Below, piece after piece: positions 47,390-61,440 of a stretch of 64,000 nucleotides of DNA. The position numbers and the translations under genes are program-made. Under the pieces are notes generated by a model, which saw only the letters and a program-made list of their open reading frames with translations, made no database searches and had not been told where the DNA came from. Positions within the stretch are counted from its first letter, which is position 1; every line of letters starts with the position of its first letter. Source of the stretch: Epiperipatus broadwayi (taxonomy: Eukaryota; Onychophora; Udeonychophora; Euonychophora; Peripatidae). The stretch lies in assembly GCA_028023455.1 (NCBI GenBank), contig JAQFVV010006274.1, positions 3,476,001 to 3,540,000 of the forward strand, in the 5' to 3' direction.

Positions 47390-50300
47390 ACTATTGTGAC
47401 TGTTCACAAAATGGCCAAGCATTAAATGAGTACATAATTTCACTGTTTATCTATTTCAAACAATAATACAGTATTATACAGAAAAGGATTATTTTCTTTT
47501 TTATGAAATTATCTTCCACCCACACATTTCATCATCAGTCGAGAATGTTGAGTTACATATCTGTCAATTAAGTTCTTTTTGTCCTCCCATAGCACATCAG
47601 ATAAAAATAGCATTCATATCCATAGGAACATATGAATGCATCAGAGTTCAGAATTCCAAATTAATAGAATTACCAATCTCTGAGGGCACAGAAATTAGAC
47701 ACTAAAATGTGCATATAATTAATATGAATATTAAATGTTAAATCATATAGTAAGCTGAGACTCTTGATAAAGAGACAATTATCATAAGTATGTGCGGTTA
47801 CATATATATGACTGCAACATTTATAATTGTACTGATCATCTTTTTTTTTTTTTCATTCTCTATTTTTTTATTTTATTTATTCTATTTTCGATCATTTGAG
47901 TTTCTCATGCTATTTATTATTTCTCTGCATTAATTGTGATAATGGGTTTGTATTGTGTGCATCCCATTTCCAGCCTTTAATTTTATATTCAGCAATTCTG
48001 ACTACTTTTTTTTTCTTTTTCTGGAGTTTAGAAGTTGCTATTAATGAATGATTATTTGAAAACATATTTTTAAAGACAATTTAGAACAGCAAATATCTTT
48101 CTTTTTATATTGTTTAAGTTAAATTATTATTTAACTTTCAATTGTGTGATATAGAAGAGGTAAATGTGTTTCTTAAATGATTTGAAAATACTTATTGTAG
48201 TAAGTTTATAATTTACTATAAATAATTTATATTTTTTTATATTCATAAAAAATCTGTGATCCTTTTAAAATCAGCTCCCTAAAACGTTATTATTAAAAAT
48301 TCTGTGGCATGGTATTGATTGAACTACTGAGAGTGAAATTTGGAACTTCGTAACACAAATAAATATCAAACTTTGTTGCATAGAATTTTATAAATAATTA
48401 AACTTCAGAGTTGAGAATATTTCTTTTGTTGTTGTTGTTGTTGTTATTATGATGATTATTAAAAGTAGAAGGTAAATGTGTAATAATTGTAAATAAAAAT
48501 ATTTATTTCATTACATTGTTCTTTACAATTTTTTTATATTATTCTTTTTAATGAATATTTAGATTTAAAAAGTTGGGGTGCTAATGTTCCATATTGTCTA
48601 TCAACATGTCACTTCTAATTTTATTAGAAATGAAGAAAAACAAATTTTAATCTTCATAGAAACTAAACTTGCCATTAAGAATTTTAAACAGATTGGAGAA
48701 TAAAAAATAAGTTTATAAAATGTTTGCATATGAAAGTATGTTAAACAAACTTTAAGTTTTTATATGAAGATTGTCAAATGAATGAGCCCTTGATAATAAT
48801 AATTATGATTTTATTGTTCTTAGAATAGATAATGAATTTTAAAAGTACATAAAAAATAATTTTTAACATTTTTTAGAACCAAAAAATAATAATCAGGTAT
48901 AATTATGAATATAATGAAATAAAAAAGATTGAAGAATCTCATCTCATAAGAAACTAAACTATTTCATATGTCTAGCAACATATAGAATTAATATTTATGT
49001 GAAAGTTTGTATTGATGGCATTTTACTTGTTTTTGTCATCCAGTTGAATTGTTATATATTTTAAGAAAATTTAAAACTTTTCCAATAAATTACATTCAAT
49101 TATCAGTAATAGCACAATTCGATATAGAACAAGTGAAAGTTGTGATTGGCTGAAAAAATAATGTCTTCATAATCATTATAGCAGTTGTTTTTTAAAAATT
49201 ATAAGTAAAGTTTTAAAAAAGAAATTTGTTGGTTTATGGTAGTATTAACAATAATTTGTTTGGATTTTAAAAATGGAGTTAAAACAAATATTTTGATCAC
49301 AAAACATTTTTATTACAATTATGAAAAAACAAGTTATTATTCTGATATACATTCAATTTTTTTTCTATATTTGCAAATTTGAAATATTATTTTTAATGTT
49401 TTTCTTTTGCAAACTTATGTTTTTAACAAATAAAGTAAAAAAAAAGTAGGAATATAATGTAGAATAAAAGTTTAATAATGAAAAGTTGCATGTATAAGCC
49501 AAATGATTGCTAAGAATTGTCAAAAAATGTGATGAATAGAATTAAAAAATTAAATCAACTGAACAATGATAAATCCGTAATGTTTGGAAACCATTTAATA
49601 TTATGCTTAAGACAAAAAAGAGATCAGTAGGGATCCTTATAGATAATTATATAAAATTTCTCTTGACCATTGGCTTTAGCAAATTAGCCTAGTTGGTATA
49701 TTCTTACCAGTTTAAACCCTATGCTATCATTATTTTCAGTTGGTCAGCAACAATGTGAATGTTTTAAAAAACATTTAAAATTTGGCGTGATTCCAGCCTA
49801 ATACTATGAGATAGGTTCAGTGATTAAAATTATAACTTCTGAAAAAATAATAATTGTGTAACACCTTTATCAACTCATTGATTAACTAGCATTTAATAAT
49901 CAAATTCTGTTTTATTTAAAATATGTATCTGTAGACACATATAAAATGACTGAATTTTATTTTATAGTTCTGGAAGATATTTATTAAAATTCATTTTTAA
50001 TCCCTTAATTCATTTTCATAAAAACTTGCTTTTGTTATTGCAAGTGATTATAATTTATCTCAATGGCAGAAAACTCATTTTATTTATTTAACAATATAAA
50101 CTTTAATTAAGGAAAAGCTTTGAATGATTTTAGTAGTCAATAATGGTAACATTTTAATTCTAGCCAAATGTCAGTGTCTATTATTGATTCAAAGAAGCTA
50201 ATTTAATAGAGAGGGTATTTATTCTGTGTAGACATGAAAGTACATTTTTGTGCTTCAGCAACACATGCCTTTGTTTAAATGATTAAAAAAAAGAAAAAAT

Positions 50301-50900
50301 ATATATATTCAATTTGTTTTCCTGCCTTTTTTGTAAAAATATTAAATATTTGTTTCTTAATAAGTTTGTGGTGTTACATTTAGATCTTACTTGGATATGT
50401 TAGTTTTTTATCAAAAAAGTAGTCAAATGAAAATATATTAATGTCAAATAATTAAACACTTAGTATTACAAACTTTTATTCTTATTATTTGTAATTAAAA
50501 GCTGAATTATAATACTTTAAAGATTGTTTTCATTATTTGAACTTGTGCTTTAACAAAATTTTGTCTTAAGTATACACATTTTTGGAGATTTTTTTTTCCA
50601 TTAAATTCATTTTTTTAGACTAAAGGCTTAAATGAAGTATTTTGTTTTGATTATCTATTTTTGTTTAGTATTTTTTCATTTGCATAGTTGTTATTTTATT
50701 TTTTCTTAATAATTTAATTTTTTTAGTTTATCTATTTAAAAAAAATTACAAAAAAATAAAACAAAAACAGTTACTTAACACAGGTGCATTTTGAAAATAT
50801 CATAAACAAAGCATTTCATAATAATTCATATCTGCAATAATAGTAGTAATCTATTCTCTATTATTCTATTCATGAGTGAACAATGAATGTCAGGTGGTAA
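47390..50900. other. AT-rich non-coding region
   Basis: No gene or conserved domain was recognised. It contains a short GTT microsatellite (about 48,427-48,447). CTCGACTGATGATGAAATG on the minus strand near 47,530 resembles a sequence near 5,820, perhaps both ends of an old repeat. Confidence 0.5.
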
Positions 50901-50912
50901 TACCACTCTGAT

Positions 50913-50965
50913 CCCCAAATTAGTTTCCAGTTATTGGCCACCATTTATAAAGAGCACAGGATTGC
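50913..50965 (-). repeat. Decayed hammerhead-family fragment
   Basis: Minus strand GTGCTCTTTATAAATGGTGGCC...CTGGAAACTAATTTGGGGATC aligns with the ribozyme region of element B. The CTGANGA core is lost (TATAAATG), stem III is altered, and TGGGGAT is kept. A 38-bp tandem duplication follows (50,971-51,046). Confidence 0.5.
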
Positions 50966-51046
50966 ACATTACATAGATGATTATAGAATAAAATGATGAT
51001 TGGTTTAGACATGAATGACTATAGAATAAAATGATGATTGGTTTAG

Positions 51047-53200
51047 ATTAAGATTTACTTAGTAAAAGATTTTTAATTTCTTATGCATTAAATAGTCTAT
51101 TTTTAATTGTATATATAAAAAAAATTTTAAATAAATCAACTGTAATTTTTAATTTTTTCTTCAATTTAACCTCACAGTGTTTTATGAGTTGTCATCCCCA
51201 CCCCCATTAAAATATATAATCTTTAGTAAAATCATTACATACCATTTAAAATAATGTAAGCATTTAAATCTCAGACTCTAAAATGTATAAACAACTCAGT
51301 AAACAATTAAATTGAAAGATAAAAAGGAAAATAATTCATAAAAAATATAGTAGTAAACTTAAAATAATAAATGCTCTGTCCATGTGAACTGAATTATTTG
51401 TATGGATTTTGAATATAGTAAATGTTGCAGAAAATCTAGAATTTTCTATGGAGATCATCAAAAACTTTTAAATCTCCATAAACAACACATTAAATCAAGT
51501 ATGCAAAACTCCCAGATAAGTAAATGAAATATATTTATATTCCCATAGTAAATGAAATTATAGAATTGAACTTTATGGATACATTTACAGAAAAGACTTA
51601 TCAATAAAGGGAAATTTGCCTATCTGTTTGAATTTTACTAGTAATTAAATATGGATCTTATTTGAATCTGTGATAGAAGGATGATATAGAGAAGATAGGG
51701 TGTGAAATATTGAAGTCACATATTGAAAATAAAATACATAGATAAGAGAACAAACAGGTATCACTGACAATTTAAAAAATAAAAAGTTTGAAATGGAACT
51801 GAACTAGATAAAGTGCTAATTAACTGAAATTTTAAAAACCAGTGCATGAAACAAATACATTTATATATAATACATGCTAGTCCCTTATTATGTTTGTTCT
51901 ATTAATATTTTGTATGCTATTAATCTTGTTTTAATACATTCAAAATTTCTTTTTAAAAGACTTCAATATTTTGCTCCTCATATTAAAAGATATGATCGAT
52001 AGTACATCTTTTTAGTGTATTATTAAAATAATTTTTAAATATATATACTAAATAATATTTATGTATATATAGAGAGAGACAAAGATTATATATGTTTTAA
52101 ACTATTTATGACACATACCTTTATCGATTCAACAAATGTTTATTTAAATAAGGATATGTCTTTTTTAGCTACATATAAATAACTTATATATATATGTATA
52201 AAGAAAATTAAAACAAGTTTTCACTCCTGAGAGGAAATGTTTTTTTCTGTTGCCTAATGTAATGCTTTCTTCTGTAATTGTAATTTTTCTATTTATACTT
52301 TGTACGTAAAAAAAAAAATGAAAACTTTCCGTCACTGATGTATATTATTTCCGGAAGCTGAGGTGTGTTAATGATTGCCGTGGTAGATGAGTTGATGTTC
52401 CCACGAGGAAGGATTTCGTGTACATTATCTGTCTCATAGCCTTGAGCTACTGAAAAGCATGGAACCACAGTTGATGTTCCGTAACCGAAGCTTTATATTC
52501 CATTTACACCTGATAAGAGTGTTGCTTCATCTTTGTGTGCTCTTTGATTGTCTCCAGATTTGAGCTGAGGAGAATTATATATAGATACTGTACATGTTGT
52601 TTTAACCCAAGATAGGTGTTTCTTATCAAGCTTTTAAACGTAACAGTCCATTTAGAGAGAGATTAAAATACAAACTCCCTCAATCTTTTATTCTGACTAA
52701 TGTGTCAATAAGATGTTTATCTGTAAAGAGATAATTGCTTTTCAAGAAGATTGTTTCCACATTTTATAGTTTACATTGAATTCAACTAATGGCATATTAA
52801 CTATCTTAACATATTGTTGATAAAAAAAAAAGGAGTGTGTATTATATATATGTATCTAATATATTTAATCTTATAAATAGCATTTTTTTTTTTTTATAAA
52901 ACCTTAATCTTTATTCCGCCGGTTTTAACATAGTGTATATCTAAACACACACATGCACACATTATTTTTGTATAGATTGTATTTTCAGTTATATTATTAA
53001 CATAGCAGATAGGCAAAAGTTAAAAGGCTTCTCTATCAACTTTCCCCCCACCCACTATATAATATTATAATTGCATTGAAGAATTAATAATAAAAAAGAT
53101 ATATAGATTAGCATTAGATTGATAATTGAATTTATATAAATTTGTGAATGGTGATTCATGAGTAAGATTAAATTAATATTTATAAATTACTTTTAATTAA
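51047..53200. other. AT-rich non-coding region
   Basis: There is no coding sequence I can support. A slightly GC-richer stretch (52,320-52,570) has no open frame or RNA motif I recognise. Confidence 0.5.
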
Positions 53201-53208
53201 TTAAATTA

Positions 53209-53990
53209 TTAATGAGATCCCTGAGGCTGATGCTGCAAAACTAAATACTGGATATCTGGCTCAATTTTTGTAAGAAACAAACGAAGGTCTCCTCTTTCGG
53301 AAATATTCAGGCAGTTTCTTTCTTTGGTCATAATATAATTAACAGCATTAATGCCTGATTCCACAAGATATGAGGTAGGGAAAGGTATCAATAACTGAAT
53401 ATTATTTTCCACGTATTTGGATATAAGACAGGATTTTTTTTTATTTTGCCATAGGTTTTCATATCCATCACTATTGAATTTATGCTTAATTTCTTTATCA
53501 TATCTAATTTCTAACAGTTCTTGGAAAGTTGTAGCAGCCTCTTCAATTTCATCCAGTCATACACCTTCAATTTCAAAATATCTTCATATCATTTTTCCAT
53601 GTCCAATTTAAGTTCGTTGAAATAGCTACTAAATCTGTCAATATCCTCTGGAGTTATATAATCTTTTATAGATAATAATTCAGGAAACTGATGAAATTCT
53701 CTCTTCAATAGATTATAATGAATTAGTTCAAGTTTGTCAATAAATAATGATATAATACTTTGGCAACCTATAAGAGTTTTATTAGCTCTTTGAAGCTGCA
53801 AATTGACATCATTAAATCTTTAAAATATCTGCAAAATAAAAGTTATCATTTTTTACTGTTTTTTACTGTTGACACAGATTGGTCTCATAATTACTTTCAA
53901 AAAATGTGTAAGAGATTATCATATTGTAATGGTCATATTTGTACATTTGCACAACAAAATCCAGAGTTTTAGTAAGTTATCCCAAGGCTG
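53209..53990 (-). pseudogene. hAT transposase (ZBED5/FAM200-like) C-terminal relic
   Basis: On the minus strand, three pieces follow in order: NDVNLQLQRANKTLIGCQSI (from about 53,810, continuing in an open frame to 53,589 with REFHQFPELL); a middle part broken by a stop (RYEDILKLKVYDWMK, then a segment ending NPVLYPNTWKI); and PFPTSYLVESGINAVNYIMT, then NCLNISERGDLRLFLTKIEP ending at 53,209. The last piece matches the hAT dimerisation region at the C-terminus of ZBED5/FAM200-type transposases (FPSSYLVERGFSAV..LLTK.RN.L....GDLR). The catalytic N-terminal half and BED finger are not seen. Stops make it inactive. Confidence 0.88.
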
Positions 53991-55200
53991 ATCAAAATGA
54001 GGTTGTTGAGATCTCAGATCCAATCTCACCCCAGTTATTTTACCAATGCTCAGATATTTACCACCTTACAGATAAAATATATGAGGCTACACTCGTATTT
54101 CTTTAATTTGCGTGTGCATGCCAGCAGTACCACAATGTTTGGAACATGAGACTAAAATTTTATTAAACTAACATATTCATGAAGTATAGCTACATAGAGA
54201 TATGACTCAACAAAGAGATATCAATAAATTTGGTTGTGATTCTTAACTAAACTGTATGTTAAATAAAATATGAATTATTTACTTAATTTTTATTTAGTAA
54301 TCTCATATTATTTATTATTGACTCATTTAAATGTCTTTTATGGTAAAGACATTCTAGTAAAAAAAAATTAGTTTTTAATCACTCTATAATTTTTTTTTAT
54401 ATATAAAGTTGATCACATATAGTAGTAAAGATCAGTAAAAATAAATTGGGAAATAAACCAAAATTCAAATCATAACCTTAAAATAGTCTTGTTGTAACAT
54501 TAAAATATCTTTCATTGTAAATTTAAACAATCTTAATAAAAAAAATTAAATTAATAAAGAAAATTTATTTATTTAAATTTTTTTTGGTGATATATAGTAA
54601 TCTACTGCATCAAAAATAAATTGAAAAAATGTATACTATACATTATATTTATTGATCTATTTTTTCATAATAAAGTAGCAGCTACATTGACCAAAATTTC
54701 TTAGTTTGCAGCAAAAATAAAGAAATAAGTTTAACTCATTAGGCAATTACAAATAATTTAAAAAATATAATACATAAAGTACATCAAAATAAATAAAAAA
54801 TGAATATTATATGAATTATTTTTAACATTCTTTATTTTTTTATAATGAATAGTGGGTTGTTCAACAGAATGTCAACATTGAAAGTGTCATTTCAAAATAG
54901 TGATCATAATTGTAAAAGCATCGCTAAAAAAAGTAGATACTTTTTCGTTACACTGGACAAGCAGAATTATGCCATTTATGTGGCCTCAAACCCAAGTTTC
55001 TGGTTAAGGCCGCTTGATAGCAACTTTAGGTGGCATCAAACTGAAGATTTCCGATTTTTGCCCGCTTAGACAGCGCATTTTCTGAGAACGTACAGAAAAT
55101 TCCCACCTGCCTTGTGTAGCAATGCTTTACACAAATTGTGAGAGTTTATATATCGCTATCATGTGATATGATAGCTGCTGGACTTAAAATGTCCAGAACT
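53991..55200. other. AT-rich region, mostly unrecognised
   Basis: The stretch 54,000-54,170 may be further decayed hAT coding sequence, but no motif is certain. GGCCGCTTGATAGCA near 55,002-55,016 recalls the inner end of the inverted repeats at 42,636-44,074. Confidence 0.35.
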
Positions 55201-55229
55201 GTGTTATTGTGCATTTTTTTATAGGTTGT

Positions 55230-55610
55230 AAACACCTAATTTGTGTACTGATACCTACTGAGAATTATTATGATGTTAGAGATTGTCCAGCAGAGCTAAA
55301 AGCACCAGCCCAATGTCAAAAGTGCACGCATGAGTATGCTTTGCAAGAGCTCATGCACAACATCATGTTTTATCTGAGAACAAGGAAACAAAATGTCTGA
55401 CGTGCAACATTTTAAATTTTGCCTATCATTGAGACTGAAACTGTGACATTTCTGCAGGGCAACAACATACTGCCCACTGTAAAGCAATGTGTTTGCAGCA
55501 AAGAGATGACATTGGATCACTTGTTGAGCTGCCCATTCAATTCTTCAGATGAAGATGCTGTATGTGCCAGCAGATGTGGTTTGACAGCTCAAGGATACCA
55601 TTTGTAAAAG
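55230..55610 (+). pseudogene. Possible transposable-element coding remnant with a C..C-H-C motif
   Basis: The open stretch 55,419-55,607 contains CVCSKEMTLDHLLSCPF, which recalls the C.C......H.LSC zinc motif after the reverse transcriptase of some non-LTR elements. Codon use here is more balanced than in the flanks. The upstream frame (55,209-55,400) also looks protein-like. No reverse transcriptase motif is near, so the identity is tentative. Confidence 0.3.
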
Positions 55611-55717
55611 GCTTGCATCTGGTGTATTATTGGAGCCGCGATGAGATTACCATTGAACATGGGCTTACATATATTGACCTATGTTTATTAGTTGTTTTCT
55701 TTTAATTCTTATTTGTT

Positions 55718-56029
55718 GTGCACATGTGTGGGTGAGTGTGTATAAAAAAGATGGATTAACTTTAAAACCTATGGAATGGAATGTGTACAGTTTCTGAGTG
55801 AATGTGTGAAATGTCATATTTCAAGCAATAAATAAAAAGTAGTACATGTTAGGCTTATGCTTTCACTTCATTTGTGCACATGTGTGGGTGAGTGTGTATA
55901 AAAAAGATGGATTAACTTTAAAACCTATGGAATGGAATGTGTACAGTTTCTGAGTGAATGTGTGAAATGTCATATTTCAAGCAATAAATAAAAAGTAGTA
56001 CATGTTAGGCTTATGCTTTCACTTCATTA
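55718..56029. repeat. Perfect tandem duplication, 156-bp unit
   Basis: GTGCACATGTGTGGGTGAGTG starts at 55,718 and again at 55,874. The two 156-bp units appear identical when read base by base, so the event is very recent or an assembly artefact. Confidence 0.9.
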
Positions 56030-58000
56030 AATCACAAACTAAAAATAACAATAATGTTTTCATTTTACTTTCTTTAATCCCAATGCAAAAAAAAAAAAAA
56101 AAAGGAAGAACAAAGAAAGGAAATCCCCTCCCAAAATAAACTAGAAAGCATGATGGGTTAATTTTCTTTCTTTTTTTCATTTCTTAAATTAGAAAAAAAA
56201 AAGGTAACAGGAAATAAAAACCAAATGAAAAAGTCAATCAAATGAGGTGTGTCAGTGTTTTTAATTGTATTAGATGTTATGTTTTTTTTAACAAAAAAAA
56301 ATCCACAAATGCACCAAATCCAAAAATGTGAAGAAAAAAGAGTGAAGAAATGTAGTTTTTTTAAAAATAACAAAAAACAACAAATAAAAACTAAATAAAA
56401 AAGTGAATCAAATGATGTTTTGAAATAATTACAAAAATACTATGCCGCAGGCCCAGAACATTATATTTGTCTTTATTTACATAGAAACAGCACCATCAAA
56501 CAGCTTATCCAGTGTAACGAAAAAGTACCAAAAAGTACAACTATTTTATGCTTATTTATTTATTGATATATTTACAAAAAGTTTTTTTTTTTTTGATAAT
56601 AATAATATGCTTAGTAAAATTTTTATTTACTAATTATCACTTCTTTTTAATTTTGAATTTTTTTTATTTATTGGATATTTAGTTTATAAGTGTTTTGAAT
56701 CTCAATGATTTAAATGTTTTACACTAAGAAACTGTTATAATTGTTTATTTATATATATAATTCTTGATTTACAATGGGTTTTGGAGAACTAACTTTACTC
56801 ATTATCTGGGTTAGAGATGTAATTTACCAATAAACATTTTCTCATTGTACTTTTCTCAAGTCCTTAAACCTTCCCATTGCCATTTATAAAAATTTCACAG
56901 TGGTAGTGCTGTTTTTCAAGTGCTTTCTCTGTATACACTTTCTGAAGCACTTTTTGCATTTGATTATTGTAGCTCAGAAATTTGTTTATTTAAAAGTAAT
57001 ATTCTTTAGTTAGAGATTGAAACCTTTTGTTTTACAAAAGGCAAAGATGAATTTATGCATCAAGATAGCAAGTTCAATGGTTGTTTTTATGTATGATAAA
57101 AAATAATAAAAAATACAAAAATTTTTATTATTATTTAAAATTGTAATATACTATTTATAATATTTATCTTTAGATTTAATTTATTTTTTGTATATGATTT
57201 GATGTGAAAAATATGCAATCCTAACATTTTTATAAAGATATACATTTTTTAAAAATAAATTTATAATAATATTTTATTATTTTTGTTTTTATTATCTGTA
57301 ATATTTTAAAAATATTATATTTAAAATTATTTTGTATTATTTTTAATTGTATATTTATATACAAATTATTATAAATTATGTTAATTTTTTTATGTACACC
57401 ATCTGATTATTTTAGTGAAAAGTCATACATGTTGGAGAAAAAAAGGCATTTTTTAAAATGAAATTAAAAACAAAAGTCTGCAATGGGAGGATTAAAATCT
57501 GCTTGAAACTTAAATGTTGAAAAAATACTTAAGTATTTATCAGCATATTAAAAATTTATTTCTATATCTGTATAATATTTTATAAAATGAGAAGAAAATC
57601 TTTTTTAATCATGAAAACTTGAAAACTAATTTTAATCACAAACTTTTTAAAATAAATTTCCATATTATATTATTTATATTCAACTGGATATTTTATCCAA
57701 TTCAAAAGTCTCATCACAAAAATTGAACCAACTTTTGTTTTTAATAAGGTTTTAAAAGAAAACTATTTAAAAGTTTTGTTTATAAGTGGACATGTAATAA
57801 TACTTCTATTTTTTTAAATAGATTTTATTTTTAAAATAATTTTCTTTTGGTCGCTTGTTTTTTTTTTTTATCAAAGTAATTAAAGGCAAGCATTTTAGTT
57901 TTGAAAAGTTTTTTTTTAATTGCATTTTTGTTGTCCTGATTGTTATTTTAACTAAAGCTGAGACTTGTTTTACTTTTTTTTTAAAATTAATTATGAATAA
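56030..58000. other. AT-rich non-coding region
   Basis: It contains purine-rich low-complexity sequence (56,080-56,420) with an imperfect direct repeat (AAATAAAAACCAAATGAAAAAG near 56,212 and again near 56,382). No gene was recognised. Confidence 0.5.
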
Positions 58001-59547
58001 GATTAACCCTGGTTAGAATCTTTAATTAAGATTAAGTCTGAAGTAAAGATTTGCCCTGGTCAAAACTACTAATTAAAAGATGTTATGGAAGATAAGAGCT
58101 TTTATAAATAGCCCTGGAATTTCAGACTAATTAGTCTTCAGCGATTGGTGCTTATTCTGCTTAATTTGTTTTGCTTCAACTTATCATATGTCATTAGGAA
58201 AGTGTGCCGAATTTAATTTACTTTTTTCAAATTTCTAAAAAGAACTTTCCTGCAGAATGCTAAACCTATATGCTAGGAAGAATTGCCTCAATATCATGCT
58301 GTGCTAAACCAACTTAAAGATGAGCCCCAGATCCCAAGCCTTCCCTGCAAGATCATGTCATAAGAGCTAAACAGGAATTGATTTCTAACATTGCCTCCTG
58401 CCTCCTGAACAGAAAATGGAAACAAAGTCCTCACCAGAATTCTCTACTAGAATGAACTATATGTGCCGTGCTGAAAGATCTCTGCAGTCTTAAACTTATA
58501 CCTTGAGGTAATGTGTTTTCTTATCTTTCCAGGGTTTTAAAGTCTCGGCTTAATCTTAAAAAGTAACCTATTTTGATAATATCTTTTGCCTCTTCAATTT
58601 AAATATTTTAAGCAGTTATATCATGTATTTTCTTATTGTATTTATAGTATGTATTGGAATCTTAGTGTTAAGATTCCAGGTATGTTTTAAATTTATTTAT
58701 CTGAGTGTCTTGTGAGGTTATATTTTATATGCTTGATATGTCTCCTTTTATATTACTAACCCTTGCTAAATGCTTTGGCAGATCTTCATAATGTTCTTTA
58801 ACTCACCTGTCTCTCTTGTATTACTCTGAAATTAATTTTAAATAACTAGTTTGCGTTTCCGTGTATAGTGTTCTGGTTTTCTGAAATTGGAGGTTTTGTT
58901 TCTTCGTTCTAAGACTATGTAAGATCATACTCTTTTCTTTTGTTTTATCTTGTATGTGAAATTAACCATGAATTGCCTTAAAAGTGGTATATCATGAGAT
59001 GGCCTGCCGGCATATGACATTCTTGGTCTCGGCGCATTATTTCGTGCCAAGGAATGCTCACCGGTACTGTTTCATTGATTTTCTACAAGACCCTATTGTT
59101 TTTCTATCTCTGAATTAGGAAACTAGAATTGGTTTTTACAAATCACCAGCAGGAAGATATTATCAATTTCCTTGTGAAATTTGTGAGAAAATGAACTTAT
59201 CTGCCAGAATGTTTAATGTTTTAATATTTGCAGTATTCATATTCACTCTTGGATGAATATGCTAAGAAATCTAGGTCAACTTTTATATTTTGGTTGCTAG
59301 ATTTATTTTATTTTTGCTTGAATTTAATAAAATTTTAAATTATTTAAAATTAGTTTCACTGATGTTTGTCTTAGTATTTTCTTTTCTCAATTGTCTGAAC
59401 AATATTATCAAGCTCTTCTCTCCCTGGGTCTGATCAGTGTAAATCATCATCATCATTAACTTTTGATCATGTAAACAAATTTTCCAGGTACGCAGTGATC
59501 TGGTGGCAGCCTCCATGATCAAAAAGAATTAATAAGCGACCGTTACA
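58000..59547 (+). repeat. LTR-like repeat, start uncertain
   Basis: The right end CGACCGTTACA (59,537-59,547) and the preceding CCAGGT...GATCTGGTGGCAGCC match the layout of the right end of 33,746-35,606 (CCAGGTT...AGCCTGGTGGAGCC, CGACCGTTATA). GC-richer parts (58,250-58,500 and 58,990-59,090) have no open frame. No TGTAACGG start was found at the expected distance. Confidence 0.35.
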
Positions 59548-61440
59548 ATATGTATATAATTAAAAGATAATTATGATTATGTAAAAGTTTCATTTGATTT
59601 GTTAAATGTTATTTCAATGGTAACACAAAAATTCCTGCAAGAAAAAAAAGAAATAATGAAATTTTTTGTTTTTTGCAGGAATATTCACAAGTTGTTGATA
59701 TTAAAATAAATTTTATTTTCTACTTTCAGTCTTCAATTTTTACATTTTTCATTAAATATGAATTTAATCAAATTGGTATTAAAAATATTAAACTTTGCAA
59801 ATAAACATAAATGACCCATATACAATAATAAATTGTTAACAACAAAATGTTTCACTTTAGCCTATAAACTATAAAAATGTGTAGGAATAAATAAAAAAAG
59901 TTTATTGCAAAATTTAATATTTTTATATGTATTCTAAAGTATAATTTCACATAATTGAATATCTCTTTAAAAAATTAAAATTGAATTTATAAAAAAAGTC
60001 AACAAAATATTAACACAAAGGTTTTAAACAAATATTGACAATAAATATATTTAATTATTTTTGTTTCTGACTTCAATAACATTTTACTTGATTAATTTAC
60101 TCTAAAAAGGTATAAAAATTTAATAAAAATGAAATATAAATGACACCTATATATTTGGAGATGAAAATTTAACAAACTTATAAATAATAAGATAAATAGA
60201 TTTTATATAAATATCATTTTTATTTTATATTATATATATAAAAGACAATGCAGCAGCAAGCGTGCTCAATGTAAATACGCCATACTTCAATAGTTTTTAT
60301 TGGATGAAAATATTTTTTCACTAATTTTTTTTAACCCCAGTTGCTTTTTCTAGTTATTATAGTTAGAATTAATAATTTACAAAAAGTAATATTTTAATTA
60401 AAATTTTTGCCATTGCTAATTGAAAACTTATTCTCGACAATAATAGTTGACATTGTTACAAAATGCATGCATGCATAATTTCCAGAATTATTTGAAAAAA
60501 GATTAACCCAACCATCAATTGATGCGAATTATTTTATCTTTTTGACCAATTCGCCCCCTAATGAAATTTTTCTTAAGTATTATACATTAAAATGTGTGTA
60601 AAATGGTAAATTTTATTATAATAAATATTTTGCCAACAATTTTGCGCTAAAAAGCAGGAAATTCAAAATTTCCTATAAGTCCTGCCCTGACATGTTCAGC
60701 CATTGTCTGTTGCCAAGGCTGTAAAATGTTTGGTGTTTTAAGACAATGTAGTTTTCAATGATGCAAAAATGTGTTTATTTGCGATTTTATTATGGTTTTA
60801 GATATTTTTAAAAAATAATTTACACTATATTTATTAGATATCAAGAAATATAGATTATTAATAACTTATTTTGACTTGAATTAGCAGCTAACATAAATAT
60901 GGCCTGAAGCACTTTACAAAACTAGCCTTGATGTAAACAATCAACTTTATATTTATGAGTAAGAAAATATCACAATTTTGCAATAAATATTCAAAAAATT
61001 TAAACTTTTAAAGCATAATTCATTAGATATAAAAGAAATAAATAATTATTCGCTCAGATATTTAAAAATAATAAGAATTAAAAAATATTTTGTTGATTTT
61101 ATAAACTGAAAATAATCTTTCTAGAAACAATGACATGTAAATTCTTTGTTTTGATTGCAATCTCATTTTTTTAATATTTACAGAAACAAAATGTGGACAT
61201 TTAAAATTTATTTCAGTAGTAAACAAAAATATCTATCAAATGAAGTCAAATTTATTATTTTCTGATAAGTAATAATCATTTTATCATATATTTTATGTAG
61301 ATGTGTGAGACAAAGAAAAACATCAGAAAATGCTGAAATGTGTGAAAAGTTTGCTGCATTTTAGAAAGGTTAATAATGTTTAATAAATAAACAAACTGTC
61401 TTTTATTCACTTTTTTTTTTGCAATAAAATTTCTTTTAGT
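59548..61440. other. AT-rich non-coding region
   Basis: No gene, RNA or clear mobile element was recognised. Confidence 0.5.

Noticed and set aside
55296-55520. 74-codon open frame on the minus strand
   Set aside because: It overlaps the plus-strand frame with the C..C-H-C motif, and the minus-strand reading shows no family pattern.
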